DNA of 64,000 bases from Proteles cristata cristata (GCA_017311185.1 JAESUZ010005101.1:868001-932000), one strand, 5' to 3'; positions 24,202-33,677 are shown, numbered from the stretch's first letter. The notes: generated from the sequence alone by a model not told the origin. A program made the numbers and translations.

Positions 24202-24429
24202 TTTTCTTTTAAGCATTTTTTTTAACACTTATTAATTTTTGAGAGAGAGAGAGAGAAAGAGTGCAAATTGGGGAGAGGCAGAGAGAGAGGAAGACACAGA
24301 ATCCGAAGCGGTTTCCAGGCACTGAGCTGTCAACACAGAGCCCGATGCGGGGCTTGAACCCATGAGCGGTGAGATCATGACCTTAGCCGAAGTCAGTCAC
24401 CCAAACCGGCTGAGCCACCCAGGCGCCCC
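24202..24429 (-). mobile_element. felid SINE
   Basis: Full antisense copy; target CGTGGAGTCATTTCT at about 24187 and TGTGGAGTCATTTCT at about 24432. Confidence 0.88.
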
Positions 24430-25203
24430 AATGTGGAGTCATTTCTAACCATCAGAGCGTGGACCGCATGGACCGTAATGTCAGCCTCACCTTTATAATT
24501 AGGTACCAAATACTCGGCTCAACGCACCATGTCCAGGTGTGAGGTGGGAAGTTTTATGATTCCATTCCCCCCCCCAAAAAGTTTCCTTGATATTCTGAAA
24601 ATTTGAGAGACTCTCATTAATTTTATTTGTGTTTGTATGGAAGCTGTCGTGTGTTTGCTCCGTATGAAAGTGTATGCCACAGATCTTCAGAAACTCAGGG
24701 AAGCCCCTATGAAAGGCTGGCTCGGACACAGCCGACTCACGACTCCAGTGTAAAAAATGCACCTACGAATCATCCATTTGTTTCCAGCGTGAGAAGTAGT
24801 TACATGCTTGTTCTCCTAGCCTTCTTTTGATCTAAATCTTTGCTTATAAATCCCAGTGCCGTAAATGAACTCAGAATTTTGAAAGTCAGAAACTCCACAT
24901 TACAACAAAAGCTTTCTTTTCTTTGGATCTTTTTTCATTGTCTATATAATGCTTGGACTTAAGAACTTTGTCTTCTGTGCTTAAGGGCATTGGTATTTGC
25001 AGGGAAAAGTCACCTAACCAGCTCTGAAGAATTATTAAGCTAACAGAGGCAGCCAAAACCTGAGAAAGGAAGAGACTGAATTCAGTCCTCAGGTGTTTAC
25101 TCACCAGCAGAGTCCCATGGGAATATTGTGACCCTCACAAGTGAGCTATGTGTATCATTTAAATTTTCTTTCAAGCAAGCCACATTTTAAAGAGGGAAAA
25201 ATA

Positions 25204-25422
25204 AGGGCATCTGGGCGACTCAGTTGGTTAAGCGTCTGACTTGGGCTCAGGTCATGATCTCACTGCTCGTGAGGTCCAGCCCAGTGTCGGGCTCTGTGCG
25301 GATAGCTCAGAGCCTGGAGCCTGTTTCCGATTCTGAGTCTCCCTCTCTCTCTGCCCCTCCTCTGCTCATGCTCTGTCTCTCTTTCTGTCTCAAAAATAAA
25401 TACACATTAAAATTTTTTTAAA
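25204..25422 (+). mobile_element. felid SINE
   Basis: GGGCATCTGGGCGACTCAGTTGG head, full middle, AAATAAATACACATTAAA tail. Confidence 0.85.
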
Positions 25423-25479
25423 CGAATGGGAAATTAATTTTAGTATTTTGTTTACCTACGATACCCAAACTATCACTTT

Positions 25480-25615
25480 AACATGTAACTAACATAAAAA
25501 ATCATTAACAAGATATTTTGCACGATCTTCAAAATGGGATGTGCATTTTACACACTCAACACATCTCCATTCAGACTAACCATCAGTTCCAATGGTCAAC
25601 AGGCACACAGGACAG
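25480..25615. mobile_element. old DNA-transposon-like repeat fragment
   Basis: ATTTTGCACGATCTTC...GTGCATTTTACAC followed by CAACACATCTCCATTCAGACTAACC matches the end region of a very common mammalian non-autonomous element that normally ends in ...GCCACATGTGGC...GGACAG. The GGACAG-type end is at about 25610. Confidence 0.4.
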
Positions 25616-25631
25616 GAGGCGCCTATGAACC

Positions 25632-25658
25632 AAAAAAAAAAAAAAAAAAAAAAAAAAT
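25632..25658. repeat. A homopolymer of about 27
   Basis: The run follows an old repeat fragment and has no SINE body. TTTAGTATTTT occurs on both sides (25439-25449 and 25665-25675), so a retro-inserted tail is possible but not shown. Confidence 0.85.
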
Positions 25659-26136
25659 CTTGCTTTAGTATTTTTTAATGGACAAGTTGCCAGAGGTATT
25701 ATTCAGAGACCGCTCTCTGAGGGCAAACCCAAGACTGAATCGGTAACTTGAAATAAAGGCGCATTTCCCCCCTGTCGTGAGCATTGGGCCTTTTTAAAAA
25801 TTTTTCTTGAGTTGGGGCTGAGCCTCCTAGCAGACTTCTCATGTGAAACAGACATACACAGCCGCAAATTCTTGAACCACGGCAAAGAGGCCTGCGGTGT
25901 TTTCCCAGAGAGCAAACAAACAAACCCGTTTATCCCACTGTTTAAAAAAAAAAAAAAAATTGAAGGGGATGTTGGGGGATAACTTCCTTTATTTACTCCT
26001 TGGATGGTTTACTATATTTACAGCAGGTGCCCCAGGAAGGATGAGGGACCCATCTTTTGCAGAAGTTGATTTGTATCCTGGTTTGTGTGTTTGCAACCTG
26101 CCTTGCCCCAGGCGTGGCGTGGACCCCTAATACGGC

Positions 26137-26901
26137 CTAGTGACCCCCAGGGCTGGTGTCCCGGCCTCGCCGGGTCCCTGGGGGGGGTGGGGGGCCGGAC
26201 AGCGCGTCCCCTCCTGCCCGCGGGCGCCGGCAGCTTCGCCGCTCGGGGCAGACGGACTTTCCGGCCTCGCTGGGCGGTCGCCCGGCCCTCCGCCCGCGTT
26301 CGCTCCTGCCCGAGGTCGGGGCCCCCGCCCCCCGGGGCGCGCCGTCGGTCCGGGCATCCGGAGGGCAGGTCCGCGGCGTGTCCACACCCTCCCGCCCGCC
26401 GCTCCCTGCGGGCCGGGCCGGGCGCCGGGCGGCTCGCCGCCGCCGCCGCTCCGAGCTGGGCCTCCGCGGCGGCCGCGGCGCCGAAGGTGGAAATGCGGAA
26501 GTTTCCGGGCCGGACTGACAGATGAGGCTCGCGTCCCGCTCGGCGCGCGCTGCAGCGGCTCCGCGGCGCGTCGGGCCCCCGCCGTCCGCGCCCCGCGCCC
26601 CCGGAGGCCGGCGAGCCGCGCGCGGGCCATGGCCACGCTGCCGGGCGCCGAGCGGCGCGCGTTCGCGCTCAAGATCAACAGGTAAGGCGCGCGCCGCCGC
26701 AGCCGGCCGAGCGCCCCGCGGGGGCGGGGAGGGGGGCCGAGTCCCGAGTCCCGAGTCCCGCGGACGGCGCGGCGGTTTGCACCCGGGACCACCCCCGCCC
26801 CCGCCGCACCCCGAGCGCCGGTGCGCGCCCCCCCCACCCCCGGTCCCCGAGGCCGCGCGGTGGGGCAGCCGAGCGCGCGACATCCCGCTCCTCCGCGACA
26901 A
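26137..26901 (-). CDS. possible antisense reading frame over the DOCK8 promoter
   Basis: A 254-codon frame runs antisense across exon 1. Its predicted protein is rich in Arg, Gly, Pro and Ala with no domain I recognise. A second antisense frame (26127-26837) and several sense frames are equally open, so stop-poor GC-rich composition explains it. The reason to list it is established knowledge that the human locus has an antisense single-exon unit here (C9orf66, DOCK8-AS1). I cannot confirm that this frame is its orthologue. Confidence 0.22.
   Translation of the reverse strand: MSRRSGMSRARLPHRAASGTGGGGGAHRRSGCGGGGGGPGCKPPRRPRDSGLGTRPPSPPPRGARPAAAARALPVDLERERAPLGARQRGHGPRAARRPPGARGADGGGPTRRGAAAARAERDASLICQSGPETSAFPPSAPRPPRRPSSERRRRRAARRPARPAGSGGREGVDTPRTCPPDARTDGAPRGAGAPTSGRSERGRRAGRPPSEAGKSVCPERRSCRRPRAGGDALSGPPPPPGTRRGRDTSPGGH
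26493..26525 (+). other. upstream ORF of 10 codons in the putative DOCK8 leader
   Basis: An ATG at 26493 (G at -3, C at +4) opens 10 codons and stops at TGA 26523-26525. The stop overlaps the next ATG (26522-26524) as ATGA. That second ATG is out of frame with DOCK8, stays open past the DOCK8 start at 26629 and runs through the splice donor. If transcription starts upstream of 26493, both would be scanned before the main start. The second ATG has a weak context (C at -3). Confidence 0.4.
26495..26506 (+). promoter_or_regulatory. overlapping ETS and kappaB-like sites
   Basis: GCGGAAGT (26495-26502) fits the ETS/PU.1/GABP core, and the overlapping GGAAGTTTCC (26497-26506) fits the relaxed kappaB pattern GGRRNNYYCC. 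They lie about 125 bases upstream of the DOCK8 start, in the core promoter or 5' leader. Both factor families drive leukocyte genes, which suits DOCK8, but binding is inference. Confidence 0.35.
26629..26681 (+). CDS. DOCK8: DOCK8 coding exon 1 (partial, N-terminus only)
   Basis: The ATG lies in a strong Kozak context (G at -3, G at +4) and opens 17 codons plus two bases, read as MATLPGAERRAFALKIN with a split Arg codon (AG|). A consensus donor (CAG|GTAAGG) follows at 26682, so the exon ends in phase 2. I recognise the peptide as the DOCK8 N-terminus; residue 6 is Gly where I recall Ser in human. The related DOCK6 and DOCK7 also begin with an ERRAFA-like segment but lack the MATLP lead. From family knowledge, DOCK8 is a protein of about 2,100 residues with a lipid-binding DHR1 and a catalytic DHR2 domain, activates Cdc42 at the leading edge of leukocytes, and is lost in a human combined immunodeficiency with high IgE. 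None of those domains is in this window. The frame is open upstream to 26140, but only because the island is stop-poor; the Kozak context and family match favour 26629. Confidence 0.86.
26739..26759. repeat. GAGTCCC triplet of 7-bp repeats
   Basis: Three perfect GAGTCCC units in the CpG island, 57 bases after the DOCK8 splice donor. Confidence 0.85.
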
Positions 26902-27654
26902 TCCTGGGCCGCCAGCGACCCTTCCCGGGCCGGCGCTCGGGCCGCCGCCCCGCCTGCCCGCGCTGCCCCCGGGGTGTCTGGCAGGCGGCCGCGCGCCGAG
27001 GGTGAAGTGCGCGGGGGGCGCTGCGGGGGGTCGCCGCCCTCCCTTCTCCGCGGCGCGTCCTTTGCGGCGGAGCAGAGCTTTGCTTCTGGGCCGCCGCCTC
27101 CGGGCTTTGGTGGCTTCGCCCTCTCCTTTTATTTTTCCCCAAGAAGGTTGGCTCCTGTGGACATCGCTATTTTTATTCCCTGGTCCAGAGGAGGCTTGAA
27201 GTGCAAAAAGTGATTTTTTAAAAAAAAATTCTCCATTTAAATAAGCAGAGGGGAATGACCCGGGGCTGACCTACAATTCGTGGTCAACATGGCGCAAACT
27301 ACTTGGGAGCATATTGAGTGCCCAGAGTTCTCACCGGAGGTGGGGCTCGGGGTGCAGCTTTTCCTCCCCCCGAAAACTGCTGACAAGCAGTTGGGGCCGT
27401 TTGCGTCTTGCCCTGAGAAATCTAGACTGTCTGGTTCAAAGATAATGCGAAACCGGTCCTGAAGGGTCAGCCGTCATTCCCCTGCCCTCCCTGCGCGGGG
27501 ACTTGCAATTCCTCTCTTAGCTGAGCCGGCGAAAGCGTAGTTCCCACAGTACGTTTTTTGTGCTGATGGTGTGCGAAGAGCTTGGAACAGCAAGGAATTC
27601 CACGTACGGAATAATCAGGCGGTAAGGGCTTCTAGAGGGTTCGCTGGGTTTCCT

Positions 27655-27775
27655 TGCGACTTTATTCCACCTGCTGTGTAGCTAAGGGCAAGCCGTGTCT
27701 CCTACCTTATTATTTCTTCATCTTTAAAGTGGATTTAATTGTCAGTGTGTACTGTACATTAATGTTGGAGGCCAA
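27655..27775 (+). mobile_element. MIR fragment in the start of intron 1
   Basis: The CTGTGTAGCTAAGGGCAAGCCGTG...TTCATCTTTAAAGTGG order fits the MIR core. Confidence 0.5.
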
Positions 27776-27894
27776 AAGGTACTAATTTAAAGACCTGAAT
27801 AGTAACATGGCTGTTAATTATTATTTTGTTGTTATTGTTGTTATTTTTGTATTAGATTTCATGGCTGTTGCAAGCCGGAAAGGGCAACAGTTTA

Positions 27895-28121
27895 GGGGCG
27901 CCTGGGTGGCTTAGTCGGTTAAGCGTCCGACTTTCGCTTAGGTCGTGATCTCGCGGTTCGTGGGTTCGAGCCCTGCGTCGGGCTCTGTGCTGACTGCCGG
28001 CTCGGAGCCTGGAGCCTGTTTCAGTCTGTGACTCCCTCTCTCTCTGACCCTCCCCTGCTGACGCTGTCTCTCTCTCTCTCCTAGAAATAAATAAAACATT
28101 AAAAAAAATTAAAAAAAAAAA
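27895..28121 (+). mobile_element. felid SINE, young type, nearest to DOCK8 exon 1
   Basis: Young-type copy close to consensus with a long A tail; target GAAAGGGCAACAGTTTA on the left and GAAAGGGCAGTTTA on the right. Confidence 0.9.
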
Positions 28122-28381
28122 GAAAGGGCAGTTTATTCATTTGGGGAGTTTGGGAATCAAGCTGAAGTTAGCAATGAGTGTTCCAGCAGCCACTGTTGCT
28201 CCTCCCTCCCAGTGAATTTTAGGTCAGTAAAATTGTGACTGGGGACAGAAAGATGTTCGAAACTGTGGGGTTTGGACGAGTTAATCTGGGGGCCAGCGGC
28301 AGGGCCTGCGCATATCCTAAAAGCACTCTTGAAAGCAGTGGTGGGGTTGGTGGGCTTGGGGGTTAAGAATAAAGGGCCTGG

Positions 28382-28595
28382 GGGGCTCCTGGGGGGCTCA
28401 GTCAGTTAAGCATTCGACTTCGGCGCAGGTCATGATCTCTCTGTTTGTGGGTTTGAGTCCCGTGTCATGCTCTGCTGACAGCTCGGAGCCTGGAACCTGC
28501 TTCCGATTCTGTGTCTCCCTCTCTCTCTGCCCCTCCACTGCTCACACTCTGTCTCTCTCTATAATAATAATAAAATAATGATAATAATAATAAAG
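28382..28595 (+). mobile_element. felid SINE inside a MIR
   Basis: Head GGGGCTCCTGGGGGGCTCAGTCAG; the tail has become (ATA/ATG)n. Target AAAGGGCCTGG (left) and ACAGGGCCTGG (right). Confidence 0.83.
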
Positions 28596-28648
28596 ACAGG
28601 GCCTGGCGGGAATCAGACCTGCTTGCGGATTGGCTCGCTGCTACAAAC

Positions 28649-29212
28649 TGTTGTGCCCGATTCGCAAGTCCCCGAGACCCCCAAGGAGCCGACACCGATG
28701 CAAGTACAAAAGGGTCTTTATTAGAAGCTCGAGCAGGGGCTCACCCGCCTACCGGTGTCGTGGCAGAAGGTGAAGCCCCGAACAATAGTGAGCAGGGTTT
28801 TTAAGGGGTAAGGGATGGGGGTGTTACAGTGCACACATTGTACGTATAGCATCATCACATAAGCACCAATTACAATTGTACAGCAGCACCCATGGTAACA
28901 GCTTTGACCATTCAGTATCTGTGAGGTGTTCATTACTTTTGGTGGGACCCAGTCATGACTTTGAGAATCCTTTGGAAATGACCAATTATGAGGGGAGTTC
29001 AAAGGGCCCACGTGGGGTTCAGGCAAGCGGTGAGAAACTGGCTAGTTTGTACAGAAAAAGTGTCTACAGTTCCCAGCCTTGACTCAGACCTCAGGAATGG
29101 TTTTTGATGAGCTGACCTGAGGGCGGTCCGAGGATGGCTTTAGCCTTGAGCAATCTGAGGAACTGGGGCTACGTGCAGCCCGAGGTTGCTCTTAATGGAA
29201 TCCTTAATCTCA
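28649..29212 (-). mobile_element. solo LTR of a class I endogenous retrovirus
   Basis: A 564-bp element reads TG...CA on the minus strand and is flanked by the 4-bp direct repeat AAAC (28645-28648 and 29213-29216), the duplication size typical of gammaretrovirus-like integration. On the minus strand it carries a TTAAAAA TATA-like box (28798-28804) and, about 80 bases on, AATAAA (28717-28722), followed by a U5-like end. No primer-binding site, internal region or second LTR is present, so it is a solo LTR left by LTR-LTR recombination. It sits in DOCK8 intron 1, antisense to the gene, about 2 kb past exon 1. No viral gene remains. Confidence 0.75.
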
Positions 29213-29894
29213 AAACGATGTTACTTAGGCTCTTCAAAACCTGGTGACAGTGGGCATGCCATCTAATCTCCCTAAACTTTGGTTTCTTTCTCTGTCAAAC
29301 GGGATAATCGTGGTACCTCCTTTTTACGACCGTTGGGAAGATTGAGCAAAATCATGGGAACCAAGCGCTCATCGTGCCTGGCTGAGGGAACGTGTCACGT
29401 GGTGGCTGTCCTCATCGTCACTGCCATCAGCTCTGTCTTTGTCACGGTTGTCTCTATTATCTCCTTTGAGAGACTGAGGGGGAAGGGGAGGCAAGAGAGC
29501 GTGAGATAGAGAACTTCCTTGCAGGGACCACTTTGGGCTGGGCGGGGCGCAGGCTGGAGCTGCCTGGGGGTGGGGGTGTTCTCGCCCATATGCCTCCTGC
29601 CCCTGGGCTGAGATCCCCGGACACGCGCAACGGAACAAAATGTGCGATGCGCTCTGAACAAGCGGAGCTTCACTCGAGTTACATAAAGTAGAAAAGGTTT
29701 CCTAATCCTCAGGCACGAATAAGGATTGGATATTCCGATTCAGGGGGGTTCTGTTTTTTCTTCTGAAACACTTGTGTATTGGGTGGAAGGGTTAGTTATA
29801 TTAGGGAGCTTTGCAGAAATTTTTGCTCAAAGGAGTTCATTAATAAGGACATACATCGTATTAATAGCATATTAAAACATATTAAAACTCAACT

Positions 29895-30110
29895 TTAATT
29901 GATCACTTATTATGTCGCAGAAACTGTGATATGCTTGAGGGGTTATATCATTAAACCCTTACAAAAATCTTAGGAGACTCACATGAAATCTCATATGGGA
30001 GGAAAATGAAGCTTAGAGATGTAGTTTGCACAAGACTATTCAAGTTCAAGGCCAAGAGCAGAGCTGGGATAATAAATGACTCCATAGACTGTACTCTTAA
30101 TTGGGCATGT
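29895..30110 (-). mobile_element. MIR
   Basis: TTGATCACTTATTATGTCGC, then GAGGAAAATGAAGCTTAGAGATG and AGCAGAGCTGGGAT are antisense MIR landmarks in the right order. Confidence 0.65.
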
Positions 30111-30167
30111 TCTATTTTGATGCCCTAGTCTTAGTTTCCTTTAAAAGCAAGCAGGGAGTTACCTTTT

Positions 30168-30376
30168 TTTTTCCCCTAACATTTATTTATTATTGAGAGA
30201 TAGAGAGACAGAGCATGACCAGGGGAGTGGCAGAGAGAGAGGGAGACACACAGAAGCAGACTCCAGGCTCTAAGCTGTTAGCACAGAGCCCGACGCGGGG
30301 CTCAAACCCATGAACCGTGAGATCATGAGCTGAGCCGAAGCTGGACGCTCAACCGACTGAGCCACCCAGGCGCCCT
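30168..30376 (-). mobile_element. felid SINE
   Basis: Full antisense copy; target GGGAGTTACCTTTTTT on both sides. Confidence 0.88.
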
Positions 30377-30546
30377 GGGAGTTACCTTTTTTAAAAAAAA
30401 TGTCATTTCAGTAGTAACATTGGCAAACGTTTCTGTATTCTGATTAGTGTTTAAACCAGGTGACGTTTTAGAGTTTTGAAGTTGGGGAAAAAAAATGTTT
30501 TCCCTTGCGTGCCTACCCACTATTTTTTAAAATAGATCAACTTGAG

Positions 30547-30763
30547 GGTGCCTAGGTGGCTCAGTTGGTTATGTGTCCAAGTCTTGATTTCGGCTCAGGT
30601 CATAATCTCACGGTTCATGGGATTGAACCCTAAATTGAGCTCTGTGCTGACAACATGGAGCCTGCTTTTGATTCCCTCTCTCTGCCCCTCCCCAGCTCTG
30701 TCTCTCTTTGTCTTTCTCAAAAAATAGTAGTAATAATAATTAACTTAACAAAATTAAAAAATA
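30547..30763 (+). mobile_element. felid SINE, older type
   Basis: GGGTGCCTAGGTGGCTCAG head with GTCTTGATTTCGGCTC; target AAAATAGATCAACTT (left) and AAAATAGATGAATTT (right). Confidence 0.84.
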
Positions 30764-31323
30764 AAATAGATGAATTTACAAAAGCAAGACGCTGTTGAAA
30801 TATGGCCATCGGTATAAATATGGCCATCAGTATATGCACGTGGGTTCATATTTTTTCCCCTTTCTACTCATAAAGATACAAACTATCCCTTGAAAATGTT
30901 TGTGGGGTAATTGGAAGTATTCAAGTCTGATATATTAAAACTTGTAGTTATAAAGAGCTCACCTCTGCCCACACTGACCTCAAGAAGGGGTGAGTAGGAA
31001 AAGAATGTCCTCCACTGTTCCCAAATTCTGCGGTCTCTTGTAAGCAACATCACCCAGTTTAGGGGCCGTGCTAAAACAAAACAGGACCCTGGGAATGCCC
31101 ACCCCTGCCCACCCCCCATGATTGCCCTGGCTCCCTCGCTCGTGCTCTGATGAAGCTGAAATTCCCCTATGCTGGAAGAGTCCTAACCTATAGGACTCTT
31201 TGTTTTGTTTTGAGCACAAAGTAGAATTATATGATGTAATCATATGAATTGTTATGGTTAAACACTTCTCTAGAACCCACTACAGGGAGATATACGGGGA
31301 AAAATCCACCACTGAATTTTTCT

Positions 31324-31543
31324 TAAAAAAAATTTTTTTTTAATGTTTGTTTATTTGTGAGAGAGAAAGACAGAGTGTGAGCAGGGGTGTGGCAGAGAGA
31401 GAAGGAGACACAGAATCAGAAGCAGGCTCCAGGCTCCGAGCTGTCAGCACAGAACCCGACAAGCGGCCCAAACCCACAAGCCGGGAGATCATGACTCAAG
31501 CTGAAGTAAGACGCTCAACCGACTGAGCCACGCAGGTGTCCCG
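31324..31543 (-). mobile_element. felid SINE
   Basis: Full antisense copy; target CCACTGAATTTTTC (left) and CCACTGAAGTTTTC (right). Confidence 0.87.
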
Positions 31544-31999
31544 GCCACTGAAGTTTTCCGAGCCGGGGAAGTAAAATTTAATGTCGTACAAGTGTCCTGT
31601 ACTCGGCTTCATTTCAGTGTAACTGTCACTGACTTCCTGTGCTCAGAGGAAGACCGCACTCAGTTAAGAAATTCGTAATCATGCTTGGCATTTCAAAATT
31701 GCTTCTTTAAACGTCTTAATACAGTACTTAACGCGAGCACCACGTCTTCTCAATGGCCTTTCTTTTCTTACTGGCATTTAGTGCTTTCCGAGATTAGAAA
31801 AAATATTACTAATAATCTGAAATTTCATTAAGCAAAATCTTGGTTTCTTTCAAACAGAATAGATATATATGGTCACATATGAAAGCAAAATAAGGACTCT
31901 GGGTAAAGATGGCAAAAAAGGCAGAAGGCAGAAAAAGCATAAATGGTCTTGACATTCAGGTTTGAAAGGAATAAATAATAGTGGCTTAGGCTCATAAAA

Positions 32000-32145
32000 T
32001 GGCTGTTATATGGCAGGTATGGGTTGAAATTTTTGCATGCGTTAAGTCATTCACCGCAGGAGAGAAACTGAGCAGAGAGAGGTCATAAAAATTGTCCAAA
32101 GTTACAAATCGCTAATGAAGGGCAGTGCTGGAATTCGAATGTTCT
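32000..32145 (-). mobile_element. MIR fragment
   Basis: GAGAAACTGAGCAGAGAGAGGTCATAAA and GGGCAGTGCTGGAATTCGAATG match the antisense MIR second half. Confidence 0.6.
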
Positions 32146-32159
32146 AGAATCCTCTAAGT

Positions 32160-32275
32160 AACGTTTATTGACTGCTCCCTGTGTGGCAGCTATTGTGCTA
32201 AGTACTTTATCTATATTCATCGCATCATTGTCGAGAAGGAGCATCTGTTAAGTAAATTAATCATCATTAGAATGT
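32160..32275 (-). mobile_element. MIR fragment
   Basis: AACGTTTATTGACTGCTCCCTGTGTGGCAGCTATTGTGCTAAGTACTTTA is antisense MIR first half, from a second copy beside the one at 32000. Confidence 0.6.
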
Positions 32276-32622
32276 AATCTTATGGAAGATAAAAACAGGG
32301 AGCTAAGAAAATAGATGGTATTCAAGAATCCCAATACTTGTGAGCCAGGATAAGATGACCAGCATGAGAGGAAGGTACAGAGATCTTCCTACGAAGCGTT
32401 TGCGGTTTTGTCTATGAAGCTGGTGCAGGCGTAGAAATATACGGATAAATGTGCATCTGCAGCGAAACGTTAGCAGGGATGGCAGAGGGGATGTTCGCTC
32501 TTTCCGGAATTGCTTCATTTTTTGGACATGTTGTAGACCAATGGCCAGTAGGTGAGGCTTCAGGCAATCCCACTCAGGGTTTTGGTCTTTCACATTCAGA
32601 ATCATTGTTTTTCTAGACTCTT

Positions 32623-32811
32623 TAAAAAATATATATTTTTTTATGTTTTATTTATTTCTGAGAGAGAAAGAGAGGGAGACACAATCTGAAGCAGGCTCCA
32701 GGCTCTACGCTGTCAGCACAGAGCCCGATGCGGTGCTTGAACCCATGAACTGTGAGATCATGACCTGAGCCGAAGTCGGACACTTAACCGACTGAGCCAC
32801 CCAGGTGCTCC
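32623..32811 (-). mobile_element. felid SINE
   Basis: Antisense copy with a shortened CT/GA middle; target TTGTTTTTCTAGACTCTT (left) and CTGTTTTTCCAGACTCTT (right). Confidence 0.88.
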
Positions 32812-33133
32812 TGTTTTTCCAGACTCTTGGGAAAGTTCCACTTTAACCTCAGGCATCAAGTGCAGTTGAAGGAACCTTCTGCCAGGGTGAATTTGTCTTC
32901 ATTTGGAGTCCTTTGAGCTCTGACAGTTCCCATGGGTGTTTGGAGCTAATGTTTACTTCTACATGGAAAAATAGCTGTGTAGTTGCATCATGCAGTTACC
33001 TGTGGAAGGAGAATATCATTACATCATGTGGCTACCTGGGGAGAGAGGTGGAGCTCCAGGAACCAGGTCTCCCCAGCCAGACATCTAGCGATGGAATGCG
33101 GTGATGTTACAAACACCCCATCTTCCCATCCTT

Positions 33134-33345
33134 TTTTTTTTTTTTAAGTTTATTTATTTTAGAGAGAGACACACAGGGTGGGTGGGGGAGGGGCCAAGAG
33201 ACAGGGACAGAGAGAGAATCCCAAGCAGGCTCCGCGCTGCCGGCACAGAGCCTCGCATGGGGCTCGAACACAAGAAGCTGTGAGATCACGACCGGAGCCG
33301 AAACCAAGAGTCGGACGCTGAACCGACCGAGCCCCCCAGGCGCCC
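33134..33345 (-). mobile_element. felid SINE, older type
   Basis: Antisense copy with AACCAAGAGTCGGACGCTGAACCGACCGAG; target CATCTTCCCATCCTTTT (left) and CATCTTTCCATCCTCTT (right). Read in the DOCK8 sense it starts with a long T run and AAG. Confidence 0.86.
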
Positions 33346-33677
33346 CATCTTTCCATCCTCTTTAACAAGGACCTTGCCAGGGCAGGGATGTGACTGCTTG
33401 GTGATGAAGGCCAAGAACCGGGAGTGCTCACATTTTTCAGTGGCAGGTGATCAAGGGCTTATTCACGGTTTGCTCAATAATGAAGGGTCAGCAAATGTAC
33501 CACCCCTGTTCCCACAGGTGTCTGTTAGTCGCAAAGGTTCTCTAGGGTGGAGGAAAATGCAAGAGTTTCTACGGTTGTTGTAAGTGTGTTCCCTGCACCT
33601 CTTGAGTTTGCACTGATGTAGCACTGGTGGCTTACGGACAGCCTGGGGACACACAGAATAAAAGTTGGGCTCACATT

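Larger units (their letters stand above)
1..26130. other. 5' flank of DOCK8 without a recognised gene
   Basis: All open frames here are short and come from SINEs, simple repeats or random AT-rich sequence. Stretches over 300 bases with nothing assignable are 1-666, 894-2101, 2622-3243, 4740-5487, 6656-7397, 7878-8574, 10331-10923, 11099-11608, 12471-12824, 13432-14119, 14461-15245, 16186-16814, 16973-17425, 18090-18583, 20367-20689, 22441-23394, 24447-25203 and 25676-26130. Distal enhancers of DOCK8 may lie here, but none can be named from sequence alone. Confidence 0.6.
26150..27120 (+). promoter_or_regulatory. DOCK8: CpG island promoter of DOCK8
   Basis: Very GC-rich, CpG-dense sequence spans the first exon and the first 400 bases of intron 1, in sharp contrast to the AT-rich flanks. 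It contains no SINE although copies are frequent elsewhere, as expected for a constrained promoter. No TATA box is evident; runs of GGGCGG/CCGCCC type are present, for example GGGGGCGGGG at 26720-26729 just inside the intron. The transcription start cannot be placed from sequence; dispersed starts between about 26200 and 26500 are likely for this promoter class. Confidence 0.8.
28335..29440 (+). mobile_element. MIR split by a SINE and by an ERV LTR
   Basis: MIR-like pieces at about 28335-28381, 28596-28648 and 29213-29440 join into one element: the GGTTAAG head, the GTCAGAC-like middle and the later CATCTAATCTCC...CTCTGTCAAACGGGATAAT part. The first gap is a felid SINE and the second is the solo LTR. 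The order of the pieces supports three successive insertion events, MIR first. Confidence 0.6.

Noticed and set aside
26140..26685. In-frame extension of DOCK8 upstream to an ATG at 26140
   Set aside because: It passes through the likely promoter; the frame is open only because of GC-rich composition, and the Kozak context and family match support 26629.
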